The translations under genes were made by a program, and so were the position numbers. Positions 1 to 8,113 of a stretch of 45,514 nucleotides of DNA are shown in pieces. Each line of letters opens with the position of its first letter. Within the stretch, counting starts at the first letter, position 1. Source of the DNA: JBEHYA01 sp048498415 (GTDB taxonomy: Bacteria > Pseudomonadota > Alphaproteobacteria > UBA9219 > RGZA01). Under the pieces are notes generated by a model that was given only the letters and a program-made list of their open reading frames with translations, searched no databases and had not been told where the DNA came from. The DNA lies in assembly GCA_048498415.1 (NCBI GenBank), contig JBEHYA010000004.1, forward strand, positions 1 through 45,514, in the 5' to 3' direction.

Positions 1-29
1 CTTTATTTTTCTATCTTAAACCACACTGG

Positions 30-49
30 ATCCCCGCCTGCGCGGGGAT
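30..49. repeat. Single hairpin, half of a dispersed repeat
   Basis: A perfect 8-bp stem (ATCCCCGC / GCGGGGAT) encloses a 4-base loop. It matches the right-hand hairpin of the paired-hairpin repeats seen elsewhere in the window, for example the one at 20536-20555. The left partner is not visible and may lie before base 1. It sits 22 bases past the stop of the minus-strand DUF2336 gene and could help end that transcript, although no U-rich tract follows. Confidence 0.6.
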
Positions 50-71
50 GCCTGTTAGTTTTTTGCAAAAT

Positions 72-1178
72 TTACGCTGCCTGTTCCACCAGATCGCTCA
101 GGCGATCGAGAAGATATTCCAGATCTTCCGGATTAAAATCTTCGTATTGCGTAAGAATGCGCTCAATCACCCGGGCGCGGTATTTTTCGCGCCCCTGATC
201 GCCGCCGGTCATCTGCATTTCTTTCACAACTTCCAACGCCACGCGAATGATCGCATACATGCCCTGCGGCAGTTTGGTGCGGTCATACATCGACTTCATG
301 CCCATCTTGCCGGCATCATGAATAAGCACGCGCGCATTTGTAATCGGCACGCCCGCCAGCGCCGCCATCGCCGCTTCAAAAAACGGAATATCACCAACGC
401 ACAGCGCGCGCACAATCAGGCTCGGCGTCAAACGGCCGCTCTCTTTCAATTGCACGGCAAGTTTTTCCAAATCCTGCTCGTCGCTGCCAACGCCAAGCAA
501 ACCCACCGTCGCCTGCTCGCGGCTTTGCACCACCAAATTATCGGCAACCTTGGCTTCAATCTTGTGGTGGCTCACCAGATAATCCTTGAGCGCGTCGGAA
601 ACCTTGTTCACCAACCGCTCGGCTACCGCCAACGGCAGTTTATCGCGGCGCACCAGCTTTTCCTGCACGGCGGCATTACTGCCGAACTTGTCAGCCGCTT
701 CAATGACCGTATGTTCGGTAATATGCGCGGTTTTATTGGCAAGCAGCGTCGCCACCGCTTCGGGCGTGCCTTCATGCACCAGCGCGCCGGAAATTTTTTC
801 CGAAACATTTTCGCGTTTGGCTATCGCCGTCATTTTTTCCGGCGAATGGGCGTGAATGATTTCAACCAGATCATCATCGGTGAGAATCTGCGAAAATTCC
901 AGAATAGGCAGCGAAACCTGCTCCACATCCTGCGCAAGCCGCATCGCCACATCATGCGGCAGTTCCTTGGCCTGCTTCACGCTTGAGGCCAAAGCCGCGC
1001 GCACCTGCACGGCCAGATCTTTGGCCATATGCCTGACAATATCCTGAGCCAGTTTAAGTTCGGTTGCGCCAAAACCGCTGGTGCTGAGCTGCTGACCGAT
1101 TTTGCTGGCAACCTGCGCCCGCGCTTCGGGCGACGGGTCGGCAAGTAAACGGGCGACGTCTTCTTTGGTGAGTTCCAT
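72..1178 (-). CDS. DUF2336 domain-containing protein
   Basis: A 368-residue soluble, mostly helical protein of the DUF2336 family, whose members occur widely in Alphaproteobacteria and have no settled function. The repeated helical pattern, with short motifs such as LTKEDVARLL at the N-terminus and SVKQAKELPHDVA and ILTDDDLVEII further on, resembles HEAT-like repeats. No signal peptide or membrane segment is seen. It stands alone on the minus strand, divergent from apt with about 95 bases between them that must carry both promoters. The ATG at 1178 gives a natural N-terminus. The family assignment rests on recall of the family pattern; the function is unknown. Confidence 0.75.
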   Translation of the reverse strand: MELTKEDVARLLADPSPEARAQVASKIGQQLSTSGFGATELKLAQDIVRHMAKDLAVQVRAALASSVKQAKELPHDVAMRLAQDVEQVSLPILEFSQILTDDDLVEIIHAHSPEKMTAIAKRENVSEKISGALVHEGTPEAVATLLANKTAHITEHTVIEAADKFGSNAAVQEKLVRRDKLPLAVAERLVNKVSDALKDYLVSHHKIEAKVADNLVVQSREQATVGLLGVGSDEQDLEKLAVQLKESGRLTPSLIVRALCVGDIPFFEAAMAALAGVPITNARVLIHDAGKMGMKSMYDRTKLPQGMYAIIRVALEVVKEMQMTGGDQGREKYRARVIERILTQYEDFNPEDLEYLLDRLSDLVEQAA

Positions 1179-1273
1179 GGCACAAATACTAACGGCCTTG
1201 CCCCGCTTTGACTAGCCGCCTACCCTTCGCCTGTCAGATTCTTTTTTCGTGAAAGCCCCAGAAAGCAATAGCT

Positions 1274-1789
1274 ATGGATATCCGCCAGCATATTCGTTCC
1301 ATCCCCGATTTTCCCAAACCGGGCATCCTGTTTTACGATATCTCCACCCTGCTCATGAACGGCCCCGCATGGCAGGCCACCATCGATCAGCTGGCGGAAA
1401 AACTGCTGCCCTTAAAGCCCGACCGCCTGCTGGGCATTGAATCGCGCGGGCTCATGGTCGCCGCCGCCCTCGCCTATCGCCTTAATTGCAGCTTCGCGAT
1501 GGTGCGCAAGAAAAACAAACTGCCCGGCCCCGTCATTCAATACCGCTACCAGCTGGAATATGGCGAAGACATCATCGAGCTGCAGGCCGATGCCGTGCAG
1601 AAAGGCCAGCGCGTGGTGATGGTCGATGATCTGCTCGCCACCGGCGGCACCATGCAGGCCGCCATCGAACTGGTGCGCAAGCTCGGCGCCGAACCCCTGC
1701 ACGCCGCCTTCATCATCGAGCTGAATTTCCTGAATGGCCGTAAAAAACTAAACATCCCATGCACCAGCCTTGTGCAGTATGACGAATAA
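1274..1789 (+). CDS. apt: Adenine phosphoribosyltransferase
   Basis: A cytoplasmic purine-salvage enzyme that makes AMP and pyrophosphate from adenine and PRPP. The 171 residues match the usual length of bacterial APRT. The N-terminal IPDFPKPGILFYDIS block and the PRPP-binding motif VVMVDDLLATGGT (about residues 115-127) are diagnostic, and ESRG near residue 56 matches the PPi-binding loop. It diverges from the DUF2336 gene. Its last 11 bases overlap the ATG of the following solute-binding protein gene. The pairing with the adenosine kinase at 4705-5700 would allow adenine and adenosine to be salvaged in the same neighbourhood. Confidence 0.95.
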   Translation: MDIRQHIRSIPDFPKPGILFYDISTLLMNGPAWQATIDQLAEKLLPLKPDRLLGIESRGLMVAAALAYRLNCSFAMVRKKNKLPGPVIQYRYQLEYGEDIIELQADAVQKGQRVVMVDDLLATGGTMQAAIELVRKLGAEPLHAAFIIELNFLNGRKKLNIPCTSLVQYDE

Positions 1790-3668
1790 ATCTCTTTCTT
1801 CACCCCTCCCTTCGGGAGGGGCCGGGGGCGGGAAATCCTCTCCCCTATACAAATCCTCTCACCTAGAGGATTGCCCGCCCCTAACCCCTCCCGGAGGGAG
1901 GGGGATTCTGTTGCTGCTTCTTGCGCTGCTTTTATCGGTGCCCGCCCAAGCGGAAGAATGGATTCATTCCACCGCCATCGCCATGCACGGCACGCCCAGA
2001 TATGCCGATGACTTCACGCATTTCGATTATGTAAATGCCGATGCGCCCAAGGGTGGCCTGCTGCGTCTTAACATCACCGGCACCTTCGATTCCGTAAACC
2101 CCTTCATCGTCAAAGGCCGCGCGGCGGAAGGCACCACCTATATCTATGAAACCCTCATGGCCCGCACGCAGGATGAGCCCTTCACACTTTATCCGCTGAT
2201 TGCAGAAAGCATCGATGTCGCGCCCGACCGCTCCGGCATCCGCTTTCACTTAAATCCAAAAGCCAAGTGGCAAGATGGCCAGCCGCTCACCGCCGATGAT
2301 GTTTTGTATTCCTGGAACATCCTGAAAACCAAAGGCCGGCCCAACCACCGCAGCTATTACGGCAAAGTTTCAAAAGCCGAAAAAAACGACGACCACACCG
2401 TCACGTTTCTATTTTCCAAAACGCCGGATGGCCGCTACGACCGCGAGATGCCGCTCATCATGGGCTTGATGCCGGTGCTCCCCAAACATTCCACGCAGCC
2501 CTTCGATCAAACATCGCTCGCGCCGCCCATCGCCAGCGGCCCCTATAAGCTTTCAAAAATTGAACCGGGGCGCAGCACGACCTTCACGCGGGATCCCAAC
2601 TATTGGGGCCGCGATCTGCCGTCACGTGTGGGCACCTGCAACTTCGATACCATCCGCTACGATTATTACCGCGATGAAAACGTGGCGCAGGAAGCCTTCA
2701 CCGCGCACCAGCTGGATGCGCGGCGCGAGAGCGACCCCAAGCGCTGGATGGAATTCCAGCGCATCGAAAAGAAGAAGCCGGATGGCTTCAAAACCTTCGC
2801 TTTCCCGCATCACCGGCCCGAACCCCTTCGCGCCTTCATCTTCAACACCCGTCGCGATCTGTTTAGTGATGTACGTGTGCGCGAAGCGCTCGCCGCCGCG
2901 TTTGATTTCGACTGGATCAACCGCACGCTGTTCCAAAGCGCCTATAAGCGCAGCGACAGTTATTTTGCCAATTCCGAACTCGCCAGCAGCGGCATTCCCA
3001 CGGGCAAAGAAAAGGAATTGCTGAAACCTTTCGCCGCAGAGCTGCCGCCGCAACTCATGACAACCGCCTTCGAAATGCCCCACGGCCCCATGCGCGATAA
3101 TTTGCTGCACGCCATGACGCTGCTCAAGGAAGCCGGCTACCGGGTGAAGCAAGGCGTGCTATTCGATAAAACCAGCAAGCCGGTCGCCTTTGAAATTCTT
3201 CTCGCCGACCCGCAGGATGAAAAGATCGCGCTTGAATATGCCCGCATGCTGGAGCGCCTCGGCATCAAGGCCCGCGTGCGCACCGTCGATGCCGCGCAGT
3301 TCCAGGCGCGCCTCAGCGATTTTGATTATGATGTAGTCTTGAACAAATGGGTCAACAGCCTCTCGCCGGGTAACGAGCAAGCCATCTACTGGGGCAGCCA
3401 AGCTGCCGATATCAAGGGCAGCCGCAATTATGCCGGTATTAAAAACCCGGTTCTAGATGCGCTCATCGAAAAACTTACCGCTGCCGAGACGCGCGAAGAC
3501 CTGCTGGCGGCCATCCACGCAATCGACCGGGTTTTGCTGTGGGGCTATTACACGGTGCCGCTTTACTACCGTGGCACCGATCTTTTTGCCATCTGGCCCA
3601 ATATTGCCGTGCCCGAAACGGTGCCGCTCTATGGCCCGGTTGTCGAAAGCTGGTGGGCTAAACCTTAA
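1779..3668 (+). CDS. ABC transporter family 5 substrate-binding protein, YejA-like
   Basis: A periplasmic binding protein of the peptide/nickel family 5. The start of the mature protein (EEWIHSTAIAMHGTPRYADD) and the block NADAPKGGLLRLNITGTFDS resemble YejA, which binds oligopeptides or microcin C. The ATG at 1779 overlaps the end of apt and gives 629 residues. The hydrophobic core of the signal peptide (ILLLLLALLLSVPAQA) begins only at about residue 43. The stretch between the ATG and this core is Pro/Gly-rich and is encoded by a 101-base palindrome (see the repeat at 1803-1903). Translation may instead start at TTG 1911, which follows the purine-rich GGAGGGAGGGGG. No permease or ATPase subunits are beside it. 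Confidence 0.85.
   Translation: MTNKSLSSPLPSGGAGGGKSSPLYKSSHLEDCPPLTPPGGRGILLLLLALLLSVPAQAEEWIHSTAIAMHGTPRYADDFTHFDYVNADAPKGGLLRLNITGTFDSVNPFIVKGRAAEGTTYIYETLMARTQDEPFTLYPLIAESIDVAPDRSGIRFHLNPKAKWQDGQPLTADDVLYSWNILKTKGRPNHRSYYGKVSKAEKNDDHTVTFLFSKTPDGRYDREMPLIMGLMPVLPKHSTQPFDQTSLAPPIASGPYKLSKIEPGRSTTFTRDPNYWGRDLPSRVGTCNFDTIRYDYYRDENVAQEAFTAHQLDARRESDPKRWMEFQRIEKKKPDGFKTFAFPHHRPEPLRAFIFNTRRDLFSDVRVREALAAAFDFDWINRTLFQSAYKRSDSYFANSELASSGIPTGKEKELLKPFAAELPPQLMTTAFEMPHGPMRDNLLHAMTLLKEAGYRVKQGVLFDKTSKPVAFEILLADPQDEKIALEYARMLERLGIKARVRTVDAAQFQARLSDFDYDVVLNKWVNSLSPGNEQAIYWGSQAADIKGSRNYAGIKNPVLDALIEKLTAAETREDLLAAIHAIDRVLLWGYYTVPLYYRGTDLFAIWPNIAVPETVPLYGPVVESWWAKP
1803..1903. repeat. 101-bp palindromic element inside the solute-binding protein gene
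   Basis: Two 39-base arms (1803-1841 and 1865-1903) are inverted copies with only about five mismatches, around a 23-base spacer. Each arm itself folds into a small hairpin, for example CCCCTCC/GGAGGGG at 1803-1821. The element is open in the frame of the gene at 1779 and encodes the Pro/Gly-rich stretch just before the signal-peptide core. It therefore looks like a mobile palindrome that landed at the 5' end of a gene, either in frame or in the leader. The composition (runs of C and G) is unlike the neighbouring coding sequence. Confidence 0.8.
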
Positions 3669-3676
3669 AAACTGTT

Positions 3677-3694
3677 AACCCATTCAACGGGTTT
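3677..3694 (+). terminator. Weak candidate terminator after the solute-binding protein gene
   Basis: AACCC and GGGTT form a short stem around a 7-base loop and are followed by TTTT. It lies just past the stop codon at 3666-3668 and before the AAA+ ATPase gene. The stem is short, so termination would be partial at best. Confidence 0.35.
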
Positions 3695-3725
3695 TTCATA
3701 ATTGCGCGCTATATATAGTGCCGTC

Positions 3726-4619
3726 ATGGATAATTCCCGTTTCGACCAAAAAGCGCCGTTTAAAATTCCCGACGCCGAGCTTGAAGATTTAATCTTCAAA
3801 TTCGCGCGCGATATTTCCGCGCAAGTGAAAGCCGACCGCTTCGATCCCATCATCGGGCGCGACAAGGAACTGCAAGACATTCAAATGATTTTGGTCCAGC
3901 GCGAACGCAAGAACGTGCTGCTTTTGGCCGGCGCCGGCGTTGGTAAAACCGCGCTGTTCATTGGTTTGGCCCAGAAAATCAATCAGGGCCAGGTGCCCAA
4001 ACAATTAAAAGGCGCGCGCATTCTGGAAATGGAAATGGCCTCGCTCTCGGCCGGCAGTGCCAGCCGCAGCGAATTTGAAGGCCGCTTCATCCCGCTCATC
4101 CGCGGCATCGCCGAACGCAATGCGCGCAAGAACAACCCGCCCATCATTCTGTGCATCGACGAAATCCACATGATCATGCCGACCTGCGTGGCCTCGGGCG
4201 CCGCGGGCGTCTCCGATCTCATCAAGCCATACCTCACCACCGGCGATCTGCTGATGATGGGCGCAACCACGCGCGACGAATATGATGATTACATCAAGGC
4301 CGATCCGGCCCTGGATCGCCGCTTCCAGAAAATCTATCTCGATGCGCCCTCGGAAGCCGAGACCAAGGTCATTCTGCGCGGGCTGAAGGAACGCTTCGCC
4401 GCGCATTACGGCATCACGATTTCCGATGAAATCAGCGACCACATTGTGTACTTGACCACCAAGTACCTGCGCCGCCGCAATCACCCCGATAAAGCCATTC
4501 TCACCCTCGACCAAGCCTGCGCGCGTGCCGTGATGGCAAATAAAACCGAGCTGGATAAAGAAAGCGTGACAACCGCGCTGGCCCATGAATCCGGTTTGCT
4601 GCCGTCGGCTTTGGTATAA
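3726..4619 (+). CDS. Stand-alone Clp/Hsp100 D1-type AAA+ ATPase
   Basis: A 297-residue protein that aligns by eye with the first AAA+ module of ClpA/ClpB. The block DPIIGRDKELQ (40-50) is followed by Walker A GAGVGKT (69-75), Walker B ILCIDEIH (141-148), sensor-1 GATT (179-182) and two arginines at 198-199 in the arginine-finger position. The C-terminal helical lid contains HPDKAILTLDQACARA. The double-Clp N domain, the middle domain and the second AAA+ module are all absent. The pore-loop KYRG of ClpA is replaced by ASRSEFEG, so the aromatic pore residue is missing. ATG 3726 is preferred over the upstream TTG. It may be a regulator or adaptor-type ATPase rather than an unfoldase. Confidence 0.85.
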   Translation: MDNSRFDQKAPFKIPDAELEDLIFKFARDISAQVKADRFDPIIGRDKELQDIQMILVQRERKNVLLLAGAGVGKTALFIGLAQKINQGQVPKQLKGARILEMEMASLSAGSASRSEFEGRFIPLIRGIAERNARKNNPPIILCIDEIHMIMPTCVASGAAGVSDLIKPYLTTGDLLMMGATTRDEYDDYIKADPALDRRFQKIYLDAPSEAETKVILRGLKERFAAHYGITISDEISDHIVYLTTKYLRRRNHPDKAILTLDQACARAVMANKTELDKESVTTALAHESGLLPSALV

Positions 4620-4621
4620 AT

Positions 4622-4702
4622 GTATGTACCGGCGAAAGCCGGTACCCATCTATCCACATTTTAATTGCTGATCGATGGGCCCCGTTTTTCAACGGGGCAT
4701 AC
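4622..4702. repeat. Paired-hairpin repeat, subfamily A
   Basis: The 81-base element is bounded by GTATG and CATAC. Hairpin 1 (4626-4645) has an 8-bp stem and loop GAAA; hairpin 2 (4679-4698) has an 8-bp stem and loop TTTC. The core reads CCCATCTATCCACATTTT and is shared with the copies at 6432-6512 and, inverted, 13672-13753. It lies between the convergent ends of the AAA+ gene and the PfkB kinase gene, so it may end transcription from both sides. Confidence 0.9.
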
Positions 4703-4704
4703 TG

Positions 4705-5700
4705 TCAGGCCACAACCCCGGCTTTTTCCGCCAGTTTCTTCAAACTCACCTGCGGCCGCGGCCCGATGTGGCTGATGACTTCCGCCGCCGCAAGGCTGCC
4801 AAGCCGCGCGCTGGTCGCTAAACTCTGGCCATGCGTATAGCCATATAAGAACCCCGCCGCATATAAATCGCCCGCACCTGTCGTATCCACCAACTGCGTG
4901 GCTTCCGCCGGCACTACGGCGCGTTCATCCGGGCAAATCACGATCGAGCCTTCCGCCCCCCGCGTGATCACCAGCAGCTTGCAGGCTTTCAACAGAAGCG
5001 GCAGCGCTTCATCCAGCGTGTTCTTTTCGTAAAGCGCGCACGCCTCGGCTTCGTTAGCAAAAAGAATATCCACGGAATCTTCGATGAATTTTTTAAAGTC
5101 TTCGCGATGCCGGTTCACGCAGAAGGTATCGGAAAGCGTGAGCGCCACTTCCGTATCCCTGGCATGTGCCGCGCGCGCGGCTTTATAAAACGCTTCCTTG
5201 GCGGCGGGCTTATCGAAAAGATAGCCTTCCATATACACCACGCGGGCCTCGCCCACGACCACCTCGTCAATATCTTCCGGGCCTAATTCCACGCAAGCGC
5301 CCAAAAACGTATTCATGCTGCGCTGGCTGTCGGGGGTAATAAAAATCATGCAGCAGGCGGTGGGCGGACCATAGCTGGCGGGCCGCGTATTAAAATGCAC
5401 GCCAAGCGCCTTCATATCATGGCCGAACACGGCGCCCAATTGGTCGTCATTGATCTTGCCGATATACGCGCCCTTGCCGCCAAAGCTCGCCAGCCCCGCG
5501 ATTGTGTTGGCCGCCGAACCGCCCGAGACCGTCGTCATGGTGCCCATGCGCGTAAATAAATATTCCGCGCGGTCTTCATCGATTAACGTCATCGAACCTT
5601 TTTGAATGCGTTCGTTAACCAAAAAATCCTCTTCGCAGCGCGCGAGGATATCCACGATCGCATTACCAATCCCCAGTACGTCAAAACGGCGCTCCGCCAT
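4705..5700 (-). CDS. PfkB-family kinase, probably adenosine kinase
   Basis: A 331-residue ribokinase-fold sugar or nucleoside kinase. The N-terminus VLGIGNAIVDILA, the GG motif VSGGSAANTIAG (about 59-70) and the C-terminal catalytic motif DTTGAGDLYAAGFLYG (about 283-298, with the base Asp in GAGD) are classic PfkB signatures. The overall pattern, including FANEAEACALY, resembles the alphaproteobacterial adenosine kinase group, which turns adenosine into AMP. The window also encodes S-adenosylhomocysteinase, which releases adenosine, and APRT. An AGGAG stands ten bases before the ATG. The stop codon abuts the subfamily A repeat. Another sugar substrate cannot be ruled out from sequence alone. 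Confidence 0.85.
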   Translation of the reverse strand: MAERRFDVLGIGNAIVDILARCEEDFLVNERIQKGSMTLIDEDRAEYLFTRMGTMTTVSGGSAANTIAGLASFGGKGAYIGKINDDQLGAVFGHDMKALGVHFNTRPASYGPPTACCMIFITPDSQRSMNTFLGACVELGPEDIDEVVVGEARVVYMEGYLFDKPAAKEAFYKAARAAHARDTEVALTLSDTFCVNRHREDFKKFIEDSVDILFANEAEACALYEKNTLDEALPLLLKACKLLVITRGAEGSIVICPDERAVVPAEATQLVDTTGAGDLYAAGFLYGYTHGQSLATSARLGSLAAAEVISHIGPRPQVSLKKLAEKAGVVA

Positions 5701-5803
5701 AATTTAAAAACTCCTGTTAAGCCCCGCTACTATGCCAAAGATCATGTAACTATTGAAGCACGGCGACCCGGTATGCTATTTCATAATTGCCCGCTGCCAA
5801 CAT

Positions 5804-5809
5804 TATAAC
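5804..5809 (+). promoter_or_regulatory. Candidate -10 element for bactofilin
   Basis: TATAAC lies 16 bases before the bactofilin ATG, in the 125-base divergent gap shared with the PfkB kinase gene. No convincing -35 box is seen, so this is only a weak call. Confidence 0.25.
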
Positions 5810-5825
5810 GCCAATAGGTATTACG

Positions 5826-6425
5826 ATGAATCGCCCATTAGATCCCCGCGACTCCCTGCATTCCTCTAACCTGCGCGATGCCACGCCGCGCCTTCGCATG
5901 CCCGCCGCGCCGAATGCGCCGCGCCGCATGGATATGCAGGCCCCGGCCGTGCGCTCCCGCGCGCCGGAACCCGCGCCGCGCTATTCGCAGATCGAAGGCC
6001 GCCGCATGGTGGTGGGCAAGGAAATCACCCTGTCGGGCCAGATCTCGAAATGTGATCATTTAATCGTCGAAGGCAGCATGGAAGGCATGCGCTACGACGG
6101 CCAGTCGCTGGAAGTGGTCGAAGGCGGCAGCTTCAACGGCACGATCGAAGTTGAAAACGCGATCATCGCCGGCTCATTCGATGGTGTCATTACCGTGCGC
6201 GGGCAATTGATGGTGCGTTCGTCCGGCCGCGTCTCGGGTGAAATCAACTACGGCGAAGTGGAAATCAACGCCGGTGGCCAGATCAATGGCAAAATGGAAC
6301 ACATTATGCCCAAAGCCGTGAACCGCGCGCCGATAGCGACCGTGCAAACCATTTTAAGCGAAATGGAAACCGAGAACACGGAAATGCTTGCCCCTGAATC
6401 CGAAGCGCAGGCCGTGAACGAATAA
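5826..6425 (+). CDS. Bactofilin, polymer-forming cytoskeletal protein
   Basis: A 199-residue protein with the bactofilin layout. A basic, Pro-rich disordered N-tail (1-70) precedes a central right-handed beta-helix with short repeats rich in Gly and Ile (about 72-165: ITLSGQISKCDHLIVEGSM, then GSFNGTIEVENAIIAGSF and GRVSGEINYGEVEINAGG). A short acidic C-tail follows. Bactofilins polymerise without nucleotide on the inner face of the membrane and place cell-wall or stalk enzymes. The ATG at 5826 is chosen over an upstream non-ATG start because it begins the conserved basic tail. The gene is followed at once by a subfamily A repeat and converges on nth. Confidence 0.92.
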   Translation: MNRPLDPRDSLHSSNLRDATPRLRMPAAPNAPRRMDMQAPAVRSRAPEPAPRYSQIEGRRMVVGKEITLSGQISKCDHLIVEGSMEGMRYDGQSLEVVEGGSFNGTIEVENAIIAGSFDGVITVRGQLMVRSSGRVSGEINYGEVEINAGGQINGKMEHIMPKAVNRAPIATVQTILSEMETENTEMLAPESEAQAVNE

Positions 6426-6431
6426 TCCGAT

Positions 6432-6512
6432 GTACGCCCCGGCGAAAGCCGGGGCCCATCCATCCACATTTTGAATGCTGCCAAATGGGCCCCGTTTTTC
6501 AACGGGGCTTAC
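6432..6512. repeat. Paired-hairpin repeat, subfamily A
   Basis: This 81-base element is equal in length and core to the copy at 4622-4702. Hairpin 1 (6436-6455) uses GCCCCGGC with loop GAAA. Hairpin 2 (6489-6508) is identical in sequence to that of the first copy. It lies between the convergent ends of bactofilin and nth. The nth stop codon (6499-6501) falls inside hairpin 2, so the repeat supplies the end of that gene. Confidence 0.9.
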
Positions 6513-7164
6513 TTTTTGTGACTACCGCCGAATCCGGCGTTTTATCGCGATATTCGCAAATATCACGCACCACACATGCCGGGCATTTGGGCTTGCGTGC
6601 CACGCACACATACCGCCCGTGCAAAATCAGCAGATGATGCGCCGGCAATAAAAATTTCTTCGGCACAATCTTCAGTAACTTTGCTTCCATCTCGTTCGGC
6701 GTTTTCGCTTTTGCCAAACCGGTGCGGTTCGCCACGCGGAACACATGCGTGTCGACCGCAATCGTCCCTTCTTTAAAAATTTCGTTGAGGATCACGCTGG
6801 CGGTTTTTTGCCCCACCCCTGGCAGCGCTTCCAGTTCAGCGCGGGTATGGGGCACCTCGCCGCCGTGGCGGTCGATTAAAAGTTTGGCTGCCGCAACAAT
6901 ATTGCGCGCCTTGGTGTTATAGAACCCTATCGTTTTTATATAGGGCTTCAAGCCATTCTCACCCAACCGCACTATGTCCTTGGGATGACTCACTTTTTTG
7001 AATAACGATTCAGTCGCGCGGTTCACGCCGCGGTCGGTTGATTGCGCAGAAAGCGTCACCGCGACCAGCAGCGTGTACGGGTTGGTGTAATTCAACTCGG
7101 TGCGCGGTTGCGGCGTCGCTGCCGCAAGGCGCGTGAAAAAGCGGCGAACAGATTCTTTGTTCAT
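6499..7164 (-). CDS. nth: Endonuclease III
   Basis: A base-excision DNA glycosylase with AP-lyase activity that removes oxidised pyrimidines. The 221 residues contain the helix-hairpin-helix LPGVGQKTA with the catalytic Lys, the downstream VDTHVFRVANR that carries the catalytic Asp, and the iron-sulphur loop Cys-X6-Cys-X2-Cys-X5-Cys near the C-terminus (CVARKPKCPACVVRDIC). The ATG at 7164 is preferred to the TTG two codons earlier. The last four residues and the stop codon are encoded within the neighbouring repeat, so the C-terminal tail is probably not conserved. It diverges from the methyltransferase gene with 85 bases between, so two DNA-repair genes share one control region. Confidence 0.95.
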   Translation of the reverse strand: MNKESVRRFFTRLAAATPQPRTELNYTNPYTLLVAVTLSAQSTDRGVNRATESLFKKVSHPKDIVRLGENGLKPYIKTIGFYNTKARNIVAAAKLLIDRHGGEVPHTRAELEALPGVGQKTASVILNEIFKEGTIAVDTHVFRVANRTGLAKAKTPNEMEAKLLKIVPKKFLLPAHHLLILHGRYVCVARKPKCPACVVRDICEYRDKTPDSAVVTKSKPR

Positions 7165-7249
7165 TGACAATATTTTTACTTTTGATTCAAAGGTAAGAGG
7201 TCGGGTTCAAACGACTCGGGTTAGTGCGGAAAAGGTACGTTACAGCGGT

Positions 7250-7858
7250 ATGATTGGAATAGCGAACACTACACTGGGAAATGTTGCGGTAACGGGCCTT
7301 TCCGATGCCCCCGCCGAAATCCTGTGGGGCTGCCACGATAGCCCGCTTGGCCCCCTGTTAATGGGCGTAACCCATGGCACCACCGGTGCCGGCCTGTGCC
7401 GGCTGGAATTTGTGAGCAGCTATGGCCTTGCCTCCGATTTGAAGCGCTGGAAGACCCAGTGGCCTTCAACGGTATTCACCCCCAACGCCGCGGCCTCCGC
7501 GCAGCTCGCCTGCCAGTTCCGCAATCTCGCCCCCAGTCAGTGGGGCCATGCCTCGCTCATGCTGTATGGCACCGAATTCCAGCTCCGCGTGTGGAAGGCC
7601 CTAATGCAGATCAAACCGGGCCAGACCAAGAGCTACGATGATATCGCCAGCCTCATCGGCCAGCCGGGTGCTGCCAAGGCCGTTGGCCTCGCCGTGGGCT
7701 CCAACCCCATCCCCATTCTGGTGCCCTGCCACCGCGTGAGTGGCGAAAGCGCCCTGCCCGCCGATAAGAAATTACTGCTGCTCGCCCTTGAAGACCTCAA
7801 GGCGCATGACGGGCTGGAAAAATTTACCAATCCCCGCTTCCGCCCGTTCGCGGCTTAA
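7250..7858 (+). CDS. Methylated-DNA--protein-cysteine methyltransferase
   Basis: A suicide repair protein that takes the methyl group from O6-methylguanine on DNA. The C-terminal half has the helix-turn-helix region FQLRVWKALMQIKPGQTKSY and the active-site motif VPCHRV with the acceptor Cys, followed by LLALE. The N-terminal 90 residues are the usual poorly conserved domain. The open frame continues 50 codons upstream, but ATG 7250 gives a typical 202-residue protein and leaves room for a promoter against nth. It resembles the C-terminal part of Ada but lacks the Ada transcription-activator domain, so it is Ogt-like. Confidence 0.9.
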   Translation: MIGIANTTLGNVAVTGLSDAPAEILWGCHDSPLGPLLMGVTHGTTGAGLCRLEFVSSYGLASDLKRWKTQWPSTVFTPNAAASAQLACQFRNLAPSQWGHASLMLYGTEFQLRVWKALMQIKPGQTKSYDDIASLIGQPGAAKAVGLAVGSNPIPILVPCHRVSGESALPADKKLLLLALEDLKAHDGLEKFTNPRFRPFAA

Positions 7859-7882
7859 CAGGTCCATTCAAAAATGTTGTTT

Positions 7883-7975
7883 GTCATGCCGGCGCAGGCC
7901 GGCATCCACGAAAAGCCACATGACGAAGGCTTTGTTTAATGGCCTATCGTGGATCCCGGCCTTCGCCGGGATGAC
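7883..7975. repeat. Paired-hairpin repeat, subfamily B
   Basis: The 93-base element is bounded by GTCAT and ATGAC. Hairpin 1 spans 7886-7905 (loop GCAG) and hairpin 2 spans 7953-7972 (loop CTTC). The inner block ATGGCCTATCGTGGAT is shared exactly with the 93-base copy at 37761-37853. It lies in the 255-base gap between the methyltransferase gene and the DUF2817 gene; nothing else is clear in that gap. Confidence 0.9.
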
Positions 7976-8113
7976 AAAAAATACTGGCCAAAATTCTTGA
8001 GCAAAACCTTCTTAACTATGAAATTCCAAATGAAACTATAGGCCGGCTTGCCGTTCGCTAAACCGGGCTCGTATATTCACGCCCGTATTTTGAATTTATT
8101 TTGGAACGCCACC

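Noticed and set aside
48..986. A 312-codon open frame on the plus strand opposite the DUF2336 gene
   Set aside because: Its protein is rich in His, Arg and Phe with no domain, and the opposite strand carries the conserved protein.
4501..4692. Small open frames ending in the subfamily A repeats (also at 6248-6502)
   Set aside because: Their similar first residues come from the repeat itself, not from a protein family.
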